Assembly: GCA_016124945.1 (NCBI GenBank)
Contig: WGMT01000037.1
Location: 1 to 64,000, forward strand
From: a bacterium
GTDB lineage: Bacteria; Chloroflexota; Anaerolineae; Caldilineales; Caldilineaceae
Length of the DNA stretch: 64,000 nucleotides
Direction: 5' to 3'
The notes beneath the pieces are model-generated. The model had not been told where the DNA came from. It searched no databases and was given only the letters and a program-made list of their open reading frames with translations. Position numbers and translations under genes: made by a program. Below, piece by piece: positions 17,601 through 26,696 of the stretch. The stretch's first letter is position 1. Each line of letters opens with the position of its first letter.

Positions 17601-20600
17601 CTGACCGTGCCGGTGATGAGGCCACGCTCGCCGACCAGATGGGTGGTGGTGATGACGCTCATGCTGACGGTCAACGACGGCGGGTTCAGGTCCACCGTGA
17701 TGGTGTGGGGTTGACCGGCCTGCGCGGTGACCTGGCCGTTGTCCTCAACCTGGGCGGAGAGGAGGTAGCGACCTTCGCCCGGCGGCGTCCACTGCACGGA
17801 CCAGGCGCTGTCGGTGATACCGGCGCCGTAGGGAATCTCTTCGATCTGCGTCCCGTTCACAGAGACGGTGACACTGGCCAGGCCGTTGACTGCCTGCGAT
17901 CCGCCCTGGATCGTCAGGGGATCCAGGCTGGTGAAGGCCGCGTTGTGGCTCGGCGTGAGGATGGCGGTGGAGCGCAGCGGCGGTTGTTGCGGCGGCGTGC
18001 CGCCGTCCGCCGTCACCTCGGCACAGTGGCCGTAGAGGTCACAGGCTTGCAGGGTCACCGGGGCCGTTTGGAAGCCGGGTACGCTGCATGTGGGCGTCAG
18101 GCGCACCAATCGTTCCTCGTCGCCGGCGAGATCGCGCCACCACGGTGCGTCGAGGAAGTGGCGGTCGGTGGGCTGGGCCTCACAGAGGAAGGTCAACCCG
18201 TTCAGGTCGAGGTTCAGATCGGTGACGTCGGCGCTGTAGATGGTGCGGGCGCTGCTGCCGAAGCCCTCGTAGCTGACCTCTAGATTGAGCAGAGGGGCGC
18301 GGGTGTCGATCTCGCCCTGCCAGATGGGCCAGTCGGCGCGGCGGGTGGCGTAGTTGCCGACCACATCGCCGGGGCGGGCGTCGATCTGGTAGTAGTCTTC
18401 GACGCCGTCGGCGATGGCGTAGCGCCAGGTGCTCGCCGACACGCCTGGGCCGGTCTGATCCACTGTAGCCTGGCGTGGTCCGTTGTAGAGCGCGGCCACG
18501 GCATCGGCGGAGAGGGCACGGTTGAAGATGGTTACTTCGTCGATCTCGCCCTGGAAGAAGCGAATGCCTGCGCCGGTATTGGTGGAACCGGCGCCGATGC
18601 GCCAGGGCCCATTCACCGACACAGCGCCGACAGGCTCAGCCTGCATAGCGATTTCCACGCCGTCGCGGTAGAGACGCCAGGCCGCGCCGTCGTAGACGCC
18701 GACCAGATGCACCCAGCGATTCAGGTCTTCGGCCGGCATGGGCGCGATGACCACGTGGTTGGTGTTGTTTGCCGAACCGAGACGGTAGGATCCGTCGCGG
18801 ATGCGCAGGAAGGTCTGCGCCGCGGGGTGACCGTGGACGATGATGTCGCGGAAGTCATTGGTGGCTTCCGGCTTGATCCAGGCGGCCAGGGTAATCGCCC
18901 CCTCGAAGTTCAGGGCGTCTGGGTTACCCAGTTCGATGAAGTCGTTGCCGTCGAAGCGCAGACCGTTGCCGATGCGACCATCGCTGGATGTGGGGCATTC
19001 TGCCCCGCTACAGACGGCGGTGAACTCGTTGGGCGAGAGATCGCGGAAGCTGCGGCTACCCGGTGTTTCGTCCAACGGCAGCAGTAACACAGGATCTGCC
19101 AGTTCGGGCAGCAGGCGCAGGGGCACCAGGGCCAGTTCGAGCGCGCTGACACCGGCGGCGACAGTGCCGGTATCGGTGATGTCGCCGGTGATGTCCACGC
19201 TGCGGCTGATGATGCCGCCACTCTCCAAGTCTACCGTCACCATGGGGGCGCGGGCGTCGACCTGGACTGTTGTGGTCAACGTGGCCTGGTTGCCGCCAGG
19301 CTCGGCGTTGTCCGTTGCCTGGACGGTGACGGTGTAGGCGCCGGAGATCTCGGTGCCTGTGGATTGCGTACTCAGGATTGGTACATCAACCTGCCAGGCG
19401 CCGCCGGGGATGGGGAGCGGGCCGACCGCGCTGGGGACGACCTGCACCGTGGCGCTGCGGATGCCGTTGGGATCCTGCACCACGCCGCTCAGGCTCAGGG
19501 CGGGGCCGCCAGTCTCGGTATAGAGGGGCGCATAGATGCCGCCAGGGATGGGATCCAGGGCGAGGGAGGGGACATCGGCGTCCACACTGACCGTAGACGA
19601 CGAGAGGCCGGTGCGGCCCACGGCGTCGGTCACCTCTACCTCGATGGTATGGTTGCCGGGTGTGGTGGGCGTCTCCCACATGAAGGCCCAACTCTCGGCG
19701 CCGGTGGCAGGCTGCCACGCCCCGCCGTTGATGCGTACCTGCACCGAGTCGATGTACGAGGATGGATCGGCAGCCGTTCCACCGATGACGATGCTGCTGC
19801 CCGGCTGGAAGGCCTGTTGCCCCATGCTAAAGCTGACGCTGGGGTCATCGGCGTCGATGGTCAGCCGCTCAAACTCGTTGAGCAGGATGTTGCCCAGCGG
19901 CGGATTGGGCTGGTTGAGCCGGAAGGAAGTGAAGTGTAGCCTCTGGGGGCTGACCGCAAAAGCGGCACAGTGATTTGCACTACAGGCGAAGTCGGTATCG
20001 CCTTGAATGTTGTTTCCCCAGTCGATGGTGAATTGACCGCCACGAAGATCCAAATCGGGAGACAGCGCACGGTAGGTGCTGAATCTGCTACTGTCGGCGC
20101 CGAAGCCGCCGATCCCCCAACCAACCATGAAGCCGTAGCCTGCAATGCCATTTACAGGCATTATGTCAACTTGAGGGCGAGAAACGGCGGAAACCTGTGT
20201 GGTGGCAATGCGGAGCGTGTCGGAACGAGGCCCGACAGCGTCCACCATCCGCGCTCGAATTTCTCTGTCGTTATGGCGATAGACAACCAGATAGCGGTCC
20301 TCGAATTCATCATAGGCAACCTTGGGCGCTTCGTTACGGCCGGCGCCGGTGGTTATGAAGTGGGGGGCGAAGACAGTCGTGTTTAGGGAGCTGTTCAAAC
20401 CACCACCTACGATGGCTATGGCGTGTACGTTGACGTTACCCCCAGACACGGTTTCCCAGGCCAGGATATATCCATCGGTTGTAGTATCGACAGCGGTGCG
20501 CTGCACCGGCGTGGCCCCAGGGAAGTAGCTGCGAATGTTGCCCATTACCGGCACAATCGGACGTTGTGCCAGTTGAGACTTGTCGCGACCCTCCACCATG

Positions 20601-23600
20601 CGCGCGTTAAGCGTCGGTGTGCTGCTGAAAGCGCTGGGGCCGGACCAGACCACGAGGAAGTCTTCATTATTCGCATCCGTTGCCACCGAGGGATACTGTT
20701 GGTTGCCGGGCAGCGTGGAGATCGCAAATTTACGGGTGGGGTAGCCGTCGTTCAGCAAACGAGTGTCATATTGGGAGAGTGCCCCATAGACCTTGCGTTC
20801 GGTGGCATTCCCCGACCCGACGAGCTCAGTCCAGACCAGCAGGCAGAGCCGTTGGTTGTTGCAGGCAATTGCCGGCGCCCGGTCTTGATCGTCACTTGCA
20901 TCCCCAATCGGCACCGATTGTCGGTTCGGGCCGGTTAACAGCGAGCCAGTCGCGATGGTGGGATCCGGCCCAATGTAAGCCAGCGCGTAGACAGAATTCG
21001 CATCAAGATCGTCCGTGCCTATGTGCGTTGCGATTGTGGCATGGCGAGTCGTCTGTCCTATGCTCGAAAACCTTGGCGGCACAAGCGACTGCCAGGCCCA
21101 TTCGAAGCCGACCAGGCCCTGGCGTAGTTGGGCGTCGGCGGTGGTGTTGATGTTGACCTGGGCGGAAGGTCCTGCTGTGACCGTGCTAGAGCGGGTCAAC
21201 TGCTGTTCTTGGTCGGTGAAGAGCAGGAAGGGGGTTGATTGGCTGCCACCGCCCAGGCGTGCCGGGTAGGAGACCGACAGGTCACCGTCTACATAGCGAC
21301 GGGCATCGATGGTGTTGCGCAGGGTGGTTGTGAAGACAACCTGAGCCCCCGGCGCCACAATGCCGTCGGCGTCGTCGATCTCGGTGTACAGCCCTACCGG
21401 CCCCTCATTGAAGACGCGCGGATGGAAAGGATAGGCTACCGGATCGAGCAGGTGGAGGTCGCGCTCTACACCGTCGCTCATGCCGTCGCCGTCGGCGTCG
21501 GCCCGTGTTGGGTCGAGGAAGACGTGAACGACGCGCCCGGTGGGCAGGGTCATCTGATAGCCGGCGAACTCTTCATCGTCGGAAATGCCGTCGCCGTCTG
21601 TGTCAACGACAGTGGGGTTCGATCCAAAACGAATCTCGTCTAGATCGTTGAGGACGCCACCGTCGGTGTTGGCGTTACGCGGGTCAAGGGGAATACCGCC
21701 GTTGCGCACACCCAACGCGCTACGCTCCATCTCCAGGCGGTCAGACAGCCCGTCGCCGTCGCTGTCCCAGCAGAGACCGTTGCAGCCGGTGATGCTGTCG
21801 TTGGGATCGTTGCCACCGTTCTCCTGGCTAATCAGGCCGTCGCCGTCGGCGTCGTCTTGAATGCGGAAGAGACCGTTGGACCAGGCGCGCACATTGTAGA
21901 ATTCGTCCAGCGTGCGGGGGAACACATCCAACGTCACCAGGCCATTGAGCAATTGCGAGGTATTGCCGATCTCGATACGCTCCTCAGAGCCACGCAATGC
22001 AAGGCTGCTGTAGCCAGGAAGAGCATATCCGATATTGAGATAGACAGCCGGTGCGACGTTGATACCGGCATCTAAGACAACGTCGACGGAGTATGGCCCC
22101 TGGACAGCAGAAGCCCGGTAGAGAGGGAGGAACCTACGAGGAAATAAGTCAGGGGGAGTCCATATACGATCCTCTTGCACATTCCAACTCGACGCCATTT
22201 CACCTGCAGTGACCGCCACTTCACTAGGCTGAACACTCAGCAGATAACGAACAGTGGTCTGACGCATGTAGTAACCGGCACCATAGCCGAAGATATTATA
22301 GATATCAAGATTTGGTGGCTCACTATGGCGTATAGTGGTAGTGATGTTTGTGGAGAGTCGAATCACGGCGCCATCACGATAGCCGACTTCCGGCGTTAAA
22401 TTCTGAACCGCGAACTGGCCTATATCGACGAAATTGTCTGTATTGGTCTCAACGACAACACCACCCTGATAAAACTCACTGGCCAGCACCTGGGTGAGAT
22501 AACCGGTGATACTGATGTCACAGGCGTCTTCCACACCAAAACTACAGATGGCATAGGCCAATCCATCAAAGATGCCGACCAATCCGACCAAAATGGCGCC
22601 GATGGCAATCAGGCCAATCACAGCCAGGAGGATTGTTACGACGGTAGCGGCGATAGCTGTGGCAACCAACTGGTCATAGGTAAAGGTGCCACGCTCAACC
22701 TCTGCGGAAGCGACCTGCCAGGCGAATGCCCCCCAGATGACGCCGATGCTAATCACCAAACCGATACCGGCGCCAATGGCGCTGCTCATTGAAATACTGA
22801 AGAGCTTATTTGTGAGCGCAGTCCCGAACCCCAAACTTCTGGTGCTTTCAGTGACCGCTAGCGCCGCATCCACCACCGGCTTGATCACATCAAGAACACC
22901 TGAGAGGACAAAAAAGATTGCACTTACACCGGACAAGATATCGTTGTTGAACTCAAAGAAGTTCAAAAAAGTCAGCGCTAAACCGGCGCCCTGGAGCACC
23001 AGACCGGTGACAGCAAAGGCTAGATTGCTATTGCCACTGCGCGACAATCCCCAGCTTTCGTTAACATCTGCAAGAGCGTTCTGGGTTTCTGGTGAGAGCA
23101 GATTTGTATCAAAGGATGCAGGCAGGAAACGCCCCAATACGTTGTTCACAACGCCGAGAACGACTTGAGAGCCGACGCCGAGTAAATTGGTGGCGTTGTT
23201 AAGCTGTTCGAGGATGGCGTCAGCATCTGTGTTGGTGGTTAGCAACTCACCCCCAAAGGAAACGCCCCGTCCATGGCCGTCGTATAGGCGAAGGTAGAGC
23301 AACTGGGTCAGGAAGATTTCAGTGTCATCCCCGGTCCCTCCATATCGCTGCAACGCCTGCAACCCCTCATATAGATTTAAGACAGCCCAGCTCTGTGTTG
23401 TGGTGTTTTGGCGGTAGGTCGCCAGGTTTATTGTGGCATTGGTTTGAAGGGGTGTGCCTTCGCCGCGGTTGAGATTGATAGCGAGTTCGCCGTCACTGTA
23501 GGCGACCCGTGGATCTTGGCCGAGCAGTTCCATATTGCCGGCCCGAAATGTCTCCGTGCGGGCAAAAAGTAGCGTCGGCGCGGCATTAACCCCGTTAAAA

Positions 23601-26350
23601 TGTTGGGTGAGCAGATCCCGCGTCGTGGTCTGAACTGTGGTGACCAGTGCTTCGTCCAGGTGACTGTAGTCATGGCGGTCGACGCGTAGCAGGTTGTCAA
23701 TCCCCCAGCGTTCTGTCTCACTGACACCGCTATTGCTCAACCGATCGAACCGGCGGGCGATCTCAGCCACATCAATATCGGCCTCTCCATCGCCGATACA
23801 GGCGCCATCGGCATCGAGGCTGTCACAATCACGGGCGGCGATAAAGCTGCGATCCAGCCCGTTGACCAGTTGCCAGAGACGTTGATCAGCGGTTACATCG
23901 TCGTCGACGGCGGGATCTTCGAAGACGGTGGCGACCTCTACACTGTGGTTCTCGCGTACACTAAAACCGGTGAGCCGCCACTCGTCGTAATAGGCTTGCA
24001 CGATGCGCGGCACGTTGTGTTCGTAATCATTACACGCTCCGTTCGCATCATAGCCCTGGCAGATGTCTGTCAGCATCTGCACCATCCAGACCAGGCGCAC
24101 CTGTTGGGGCGCCCAATGACCACTCGGCTCGTAGACCATCTTGCCATAAAAGGCCTGGCGGCTACCGCTCTGCTCATCTATAACCAGTTCCAGGGGGACG
24201 TAGGCAACGCGGTTTGCGTTTTCTAAAACCTGTGTACTGATACCGTAACGATCCAGGAGGGCAGTTGGAGCGAAATTGTCGAAGCCACCGCCCCGGATCT
24301 CCAGCATAGGCAACAGCCTGAGATCCCCGTTGGCATCTGGGGTCATGGTACAGTCGTTGCCCATCGTCATGCCGGTAAGACAGGCATCGTAGAAAGTGGC
24401 GCCGTCTACATCGCGGATCTGGCCCTGGTCATCCGGAAAGATGACGTCTCCGTGGCGGGTGCCTGGCCAGTCGAGAACATTGAAGGCGTACCAGAGGCGA
24501 TCGGGGTTGGTCGGGCGTACTTGAAACTCGGCGTAGGTGATTTCACCGGCCGCCAATCCACTGACGCGCAAGCTAAGGGGCGAAGATTCGGTGAAAGTAG
24601 AAGTGACCTGAACCGAGGGCGACAGGTCGAGACGATCGATAACACCGTCGCCGTCGTTGTCGAAATCAACAATGTTGGGCACACCGTTGCCGTTGAGGTC
24701 GCGTCTGCCGTCGGTTCCCCATTCAATGCCGTCGGCGATGCCGTCTCTGTTGGTGTCAATCGACAGTGGATCGGTGGTGTAGGTGGTGTTGCCCAGGCGA
24801 AAGCCCTCGATCTCTTCCAAATCGGAGAGCAGATCGCCGTCGGTATCCACCAGAAACGGGCTGGTACCCAGCAGCATTTCCTCATAGTCGGTCAGCCCGT
24901 CGCCGTCGGTATCGGTGGGGTCAGTAGGTGAGAGTGTGCGCGCCCAGCGTGTGGGGGCGCTCTCTTCAGGGACTAGCGGATCAGTGCCCAGTAGCCCTTC
25001 CTGAACGTCGCTCAGGCCGTCCTGATCGAGGTCGGCGCCGGTGTCGTTGCGCAACAGTTCCAGATTGGCGGCATTGGCCTGGCTGGCGCTGGGTTGGCTT
25101 AACTGTGCCTGCAACTCCTGGCGCGCGGTCTGTTCTTCCTGGCGGGCTGTTTGTTGGTCTGCGCGTTCTGCCTGACGATCGTAGAAGGCAGCAGTGTGCT
25201 GGCTGTTGACCAGGGGGGCAATCAACATCGAGAGCATAATGGCCAGATGGATCACCTGGGTTAGGCGGCGATTGTGGCGGTAGCGAACAATCACCACAAT
25301 CAGCGCCAACATGAACGCCATCAGGCTCAGGGTATAGCCGACCTGGGCCAGCGCGCCGTTGAATTGGGGGGCAGGCAGCATTTCCGTCAAGTTTGCCAGC
25401 AGCCGTGTGGCCGACAGTGGACCGAAACGGGCTTCGCCCTCTGCTTTTCCGCCCCCAGCCAGTGCATTGGCCGGTTCGGGGGAGGGCGCAGGAAAGCCGG
25501 AGAAAGAGACCTTCACTGCGGCCTCAATGCGGGCATCCTGATCGCCTTGGGGCGGGAAGGAGAGATCGAGGGTCTGGCGCACAGGGTAGCCGACGGCGTC
25601 GAGCCAGATTTCGCCTGACCCTGTCATCTCCACATATTGTTGTGGGATCTCCAGCATGACGCCGGCGGGGAGTTCACCGCGCTGGGTCATCTGCGACTGG
25701 ATCTGATCACGCAAATAGCGGCCGAAACGGGGACCGTCGATGTCGAAGGTATAGCGGATAGGCCGGAAAGCGCCGTCTGCAACCTGACCCTCGTCGGCAG
25801 CGTCTGCGTGTCGGCGAATGTTCTCGGCGGCGGCCAGGTAGGCCATGAAGTCGCTGTCGGGGGCAAAGAGGTTGGTCAGGTCGTCCACCTCCTCCCACTC
25901 CTCGCCGTTGCGGACGAAGGTGCGATCGCCATCCACCCGGATCTCGACACCGCCCTGGCCGTTGAAGAGGCTCCCGCCCTGTGACCAGAGCCGCAGATTC
26001 AACTGCTGCTCGCTCAGGTTGGTGTCGCCTTCCATGTAAAAGCGGGTCTCCACATTGCGGCGACCCACGTTTGTCACCGTGGTCAGCGGAATGCTCTGCT
26101 GGCTGACGTCGGCGTCGAAGCTATAGGCGCCGGCGGCGCGGGCGCGCTGCCAGGCGGCCTCCACCTGTCGGCGCGCCGATAGGTTTTCCACCACTTGCGA
26201 CACACTCTGTTCGATCTCAGTAGTGATGTCGGTGCCGATGTCGGTGGTGGTCACCCCGGCTGCCGAACAGGACGCAAGCAGCGTGGTGATCGATAACAGC
26301 ATTAACAGCAGGCTGAGTTTCAGCCACTTGGCAAACAGGTTACGCTTCAT
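11639..26350 (-). CDS. Giant 4903-residue multidomain surface lipoprotein
   Basis: A surface protein beginning MKRNLFAKWLKLSLLLMLLS with lipobox LLASC. The ATG at 26350 follows GGGGAGGTAGCTGGA; an upstream in-frame ATG (26467) lacks a signal. Approximate residue order: lipoprotein-like beta domain (30-330); two membrane helices (337-382); coiled coil rich in Glu/Gln; calcium-binding thrombospondin-3-like repeats (DTDGDGLTDYEE) at 437-560; a strongly hydrophobic block with several membrane helices (1105-1270); a second calcium block (1494-1637); a propeller-like region with YLVVW strands (1780-2150); Ig-like modules; LamG domains near 2453, 3930, 4160 and 4453; a CBM9/DOMON-like segment near 3107. 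Beta-strand-rich repeats (RVGGDFNVTGGSF type) alternate with the last three LamG domains. The C-terminus has LYLPLV and LFLPYV. It probably binds glycans or neighbouring cells; function is inferred. Confidence 0.88.
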   Translation of the reverse strand: MKRNLFAKWLKLSLLLMLLSITTLLASCSAAGVTTTDIGTDITTEIEQSVSQVVENLSARRQVEAAWQRARAAGAYSFDADVSQQSIPLTTVTNVGRRNVETRFYMEGDTNLSEQQLNLRLWSQGGSLFNGQGGVEIRVDGDRTFVRNGEEWEEVDDLTNLFAPDSDFMAYLAAAENIRRHADAADEGQVADGAFRPIRYTFDIDGPRFGRYLRDQIQSQMTQRGELPAGVMLEIPQQYVEMTGSGEIWLDAVGYPVRQTLDLSFPPQGDQDARIEAAVKVSFSGFPAPSPEPANALAGGGKAEGEARFGPLSATRLLANLTEMLPAPQFNGALAQVGYTLSLMAFMLALIVVIVRYRHNRRLTQVIHLAIMLSMLIAPLVNSQHTAAFYDRQAERADQQTARQEEQTARQELQAQLSQPSASQANAANLELLRNDTGADLDQDGLSDVQEGLLGTDPLVPEESAPTRWARTLSPTDPTDTDGDGLTDYEEMLLGTSPFLVDTDGDLLSDLEEIEGFRLGNTTYTTDPLSIDTNRDGIADGIEWGTDGRRDLNGNGVPNIVDFDNDGDGVIDRLDLSPSVQVTSTFTESSPLSLRVSGLAAGEITYAEFQVRPTNPDRLWYAFNVLDWPGTRHGDVIFPDDQGQIRDVDGATFYDACLTGMTMGNDCTMTPDANGDLRLLPMLEIRGGGFDNFAPTALLDRYGISTQVLENANRVAYVPLELVIDEQSGSRQAFYGKMVYEPSGHWAPQQVRLVWMVQMLTDICQGYDANGACNDYEHNVPRIVQAYYDEWRLTGFSVRENHSVEVATVFEDPAVDDDVTADQRLWQLVNGLDRSFIAARDCDSLDADGACIGDGEADIDVAEIARRFDRLSNSGVSETERWGIDNLLRVDRHDYSHLDEALVTTVQTTTRDLLTQHFNGVNAAPTLLFARTETFRAGNMELLGQDPRVAYSDGELAINLNRGEGTPLQTNATINLATYRQNTTTQSWAVLNLYEGLQALQRYGGTGDDTEIFLTQLLYLRLYDGHGRGVSFGGELLTTNTDADAILEQLNNATNLLGVGSQVVLGVVNNVLGRFLPASFDTNLLSPETQNALADVNESWGLSRSGNSNLAFAVTGLVLQGAGLALTFLNFFEFNNDILSGVSAIFFVLSGVLDVIKPVVDAALAVTESTRSLGFGTALTNKLFSISMSSAIGAGIGLVISIGVIWGAFAWQVASAEVERGTFTYDQLVATAIAATVVTILLAVIGLIAIGAILVGLVGIFDGLAYAICSFGVEDACDISITGYLTQVLASEFYQGGVVVETNTDNFVDIGQFAVQNLTPEVGYRDGAVIRLSTNITTTIRHSEPPNLDIYNIFGYGAGYYMRQTTVRYLLSVQPSEVAVTAGEMASSWNVQEDRIWTPPDLFPRRFLPLYRASAVQGPYSVDVVLDAGINVAPAVYLNIGYALPGYSSLALRGSEERIEIGNTSQLLNGLVTLDVFPRTLDEFYNVRAWSNGLFRIQDDADGDGLISQENGGNDPNDSITGCNGLCWDSDGDGLSDRLEMERSALGVRNGGIPLDPRNANTDGGVLNDLDEIRFGSNPTVVDTDGDGISDDEEFAGYQMTLPTGRVVHVFLDPTRADADGDGMSDGVERDLHLLDPVAYPFHPRVFNEGPVGLYTEIDDADGIVAPGAQVVFTTTLRNTIDARRYVDGDLSVSYPARLGGGSQSTPFLLFTDQEQQLTRSSTVTAGPSAQVNINTTADAQLRQGLVGFEWAWQSLVPPRFSSIGQTTRHATIATHIGTDDLDANSVYALAYIGPDPTIATGSLLTGPNRQSVPIGDASDDQDRAPAIACNNQRLCLLVWTELVGSGNATERKVYGALSQYDTRLLNDGYPTRKFAISTLPGNQQYPSVATDANNEDFLVVWSGPSAFSSTPTLNARMVEGRDKSQLAQRPIVPVMGNIRSYFPGATPVQRTAVDTTTDGYILAWETVSGGNVNVHAIAIVGGGLNSSLNTTVFAPHFITTGAGRNEAPKVAYDEFEDRYLVVYRHNDREIRARMVDAVGPRSDTLRIATTQVSAVSRPQVDIMPVNGIAGYGFMVGWGIGGFGADSSRFSTYRALSPDLDLRGGQFTIDWGNNIQGDTDFACSANHCAAFAVSPQRLHFTSFRLNQPNPPLGNILLNEFERLTIDADDPSVSFSMGQQAFQPGSSIVIGGTAADPSSYIDSVQVRINGGAWQPATGAESWAFMWETPTTPGNHTIEVEVTDAVGRTGLSSSTVSVDADVPSLALDPIPGGIYAPLYTETGGPALSLSGVVQDPNGIRSATVQVVPSAVGPLPIPGGAWQVDVPILSTQSTGTEISGAYTVTVQATDNAEPGGNQATLTTTVQVDARAPMVTVDLESGGIISRSVDITGDITDTGTVAAGVSALELALVPLRLLPELADPVLLLPLDETPGSRSFRDLSPNEFTAVCSGAECPTSSDGRIGNGLRFDGNDFIELGNPDALNFEGAITLAAWIKPEATNDFRDIIVHGHPAAQTFLRIRDGSYRLGSANNTNHVVIAPMPAEDLNRWVHLVGVYDGAAWRLYRDGVEIAMQAEPVGAVSVNGPWRIGAGSTNTGAGIRFFQGEIDEVTIFNRALSADAVAALYNGPRQATVDQTGPGVSASTWRYAIADGVEDYYQIDARPGDVVGNYATRRADWPIWQGEIDTRAPLLNLEVSYEGFGSSARTIYSADVTDLNLDLNGLTFLCEAQPTDRHFLDAPWWRDLAGDEERLVRLTPTCSVPGFQTAPVTLQACDLYGHCAEVTADGGTPPQQPPLRSTAILTPSHNAAFTSLDPLTIQGGSQAVNGLASVTVSVNGTQIEEIPYGAGITDSAWSVQWTPPGEGRYLLSAQVEDNGQVTAQAGQPHTITVDLNPPSLTVSMSVITTTHLVGERGLITGTVSDNVGIDRVTLSLDGAPARQAAVDEAANTWFGYWWLPQENGLFDGSSHTLTVEALDLGGYTVQAGGPITIDIVPPQAVTATLTLADGTVINPGETVTVTAPTPTISWTAPSDGSGILGVWAGWTASEVAELTDLTSYGPGAGSHTQSLGEAEIRYAHVQIVDNQGNVWRQQYGPFYFDSPATPDLVTNIFYQAWTNNDTAQIGVDRLIEQRMTGREQRLYAAWDSNALRLQWQGANWNAEGDLFLYFDTTGAAGGAPTLYNPHDDGVTVQFPVGFAPDYLVLVSQSDDARLYTWNGAWTEVQNLSSDYFLVLGDSTDLILPFTWLGITDPANTPLSLLGVASQEDELRLWAAIPDRNPLNSARVLNPMVNPEEITNFQLTQFLTLPSLGAGIRPADGVWRGDDVQARLTRGGTDNQLGYLASGLFHLLPLGTRVDPDLDGELAPELPFDTNPQPVGTGDTISYTLFYRNQGTAPATGLSLDVTTFGGLGINGGNSASFPLPDVGPGAEMTFDFVVIVDSGSAPSGELHAVLADDLRGPFDGFWSQYDIDRMPPTGLTVDGPPYIGPRNMFVGRAMDSSGVTAVQLSLLLQPRNETIEITCPVDMPIGGTWSCLWPAGDVSDLNFVAVRMRAVDRYGNISPWVDAAPELFVDNTPPTVSFDNISEGALVDGVIAADELTLSGLVVDNRLVTQVNICLALADNEQCNDVSLQGRDPMTATWQTILPGDVQEGITATLTLYGMDKVANRSLPISRTFQIDTTPPQAAVLTETVTVDLATYWAEEMALLEGTISDGAFDATLYVGIEGPGTLPTLAIADQISNTWRFRPLLREAGVYTFTLEAWDLPGNSMSLGQYVVTATGEAPAIAIDFRWDGGGDGVNWLDPANWQPDGLPTDIDRVLLDSNVTGEIRINGRARVSELTLPSGYTGTLSLDGGELSVAGNFLQTDGTLLLNNGRLRVGGDFNVTGGSFEPGNGQVILTPTGEQTLVAPTLNTLVLGDGPTSHWKLDEGSGRTVRDSSGSNHTGIGVGGVGWGEGAGRVANNGSALTLNGVNGYVTLPGGNELGLVDSSFSVSAWINGTEFGTGDRTILGNDSGAQYQGLHLVIRNGRPYMGFIDSAVTSPTAIQPNQWNHLVFRYDLAQRTLAIYVNGELVVSGTDRHPFQGTAPVYIGRWSNGNYFNGRIDDVRIYDRPLTDAEIQALTNGDHRNGLAGHWPLDEGSGIVTADVSGHALNGTLTNGPTWSADAPGTTFSNTASLSFDGVNDRVVLPIGGSAGQFQNNFTVAGWIKPTNLSGARRIISADRSSAGLGWGFGTQGAGLRFTTYGIRDYDTGTVSLTPGVWTHVVAVMGSNNAVTFYVNGVVAETIAGAVPARPAGNRRMVLGSLGLENLEFFAGQMDDVRVYDHVLSADEIASLAAGENLPQSLGSVTLGAPLMLNESLILNDAVLDVNATESFSITLRGDFRGNGGGFLPRNGDVIFAGNGAQIVDARGITFNNVTVANGSEGLVGQWSLDEFVGGRSPDATQFGNTATLAGGPAVVAPSPAGGQALSFDGLNDRVALGNPGVLNFSGRIAIAAWIRPTATNGIRNIVAHGHHLSPNAEVALRINNGRYEVLSWNGTNHLVSADIPAGDLNNWVHLVGVYDGTFWQLYRNGVQIAVGSRPVGAVTVNSDWAIGARGTGTERFFQGDIDEVRIYNRALTAAEVASLAGGAAARSGEGVLTTLNEEAGGVTLASQLHIAGELMLESGTLDASGGDNELKLEGNLMAKDGRFNARNGTVSFAGSGEQRIEAPQITFGQVAVMENVELQTETPIMRTGELTSEGLIVETRRLDGAPTEEYPGTVQLHYGLADISLDVVEPGSFESMQVTRIDDDSANASPTTRTGRYWLFDASGENFLVDLSLGHDNVANPGVCQHLGNGEWDFYNDSATGDDVTRTGVTSLDGEWAVGFDPNATMSLYLPLVSVERAESEEVAGQQQLFLPYVDRAAPPTE

Positions 26351-26430
26351 TCCAGCTACCTCCCCATGCAGTGAAGATTTAGTTTCGGCAGGAGAATCGG
26401 TGGGCGCCAATTGACGCGCCACATCCTGCA

Positions 26431-26452
26431 TACTGTGCTGATGTGCACAGTA
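26431..26452. promoter_or_regulatory. Inverted repeat upstream of the giant gene
   Basis: TACTGTGC (26431-26438) and GCACAGTA (26445-26452) form an 8-bp inverted repeat with a 6-bp spacer, about 80 bp upstream of the giant gene's start. It could be an operator; no regulator is assigned. Confidence 0.35.
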
Positions 26453-26604
26453 CCATGGGGTCATCAAGAAATTATCAATAAACTATCAATAGGGGTTTTT
26501 GAAGTGATGGGGCCGCTGCATCAATGGTGTAATTTAAGGTTGGGCTGCCAGGCACTGTCTGCCCCCATCCTGAAACGCCCCCCCTGTGCTCTGTGAATAT
26601 GTGG

Positions 26605-26633
26605 TTGACACGCTTCTTTCTCCGTGATATTGT
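26605..26633 (+). promoter_or_regulatory. Candidate promoter of the LacI-type regulator
   Basis: TTGACA (26605-26610), a 17-bp spacer and TATTGT (26628-26633) give a good -35 and a fair -10. The operator-like palindrome at 26637-26660 lies at the expected transcription start, which suits autorepression. Confidence 0.55.
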
Positions 26634-26636
26634 TTT

Positions 26637-26660
26637 GTTACCGGTCCCGATACCGGTAAC
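26637..26660. promoter_or_regulatory. LacI-type operator palindrome
   Basis: GTTACCGGT (26637-26645) and ACCGGTAAC (26652-26660) form a perfect 9-bp inverted repeat around CCCGAT, directly in front of the LacI-family gene. Position and symmetry fit a binding site for that repressor; I found no second exact copy before the sugar-binding gene at 27950. Confidence 0.6.
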
Positions 26661-26696
26661 ACACCCTATGTACCCCACCCACCAGGCAGAATTTCG

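Noticed and set aside
16952..18283. 443-residue open frame opposite the giant gene
   Set aside because: It mirrors the high-GC codon pattern of the real gene on the other strand and has no recognisable motif or start signal; several similar long frames opposite this gene were discarded for the same reason.
26351..26467. Upstream start of the giant gene
   Set aside because: The 39 extra residues have no export signal and would bury the lipoprotein signal that begins at 26350.
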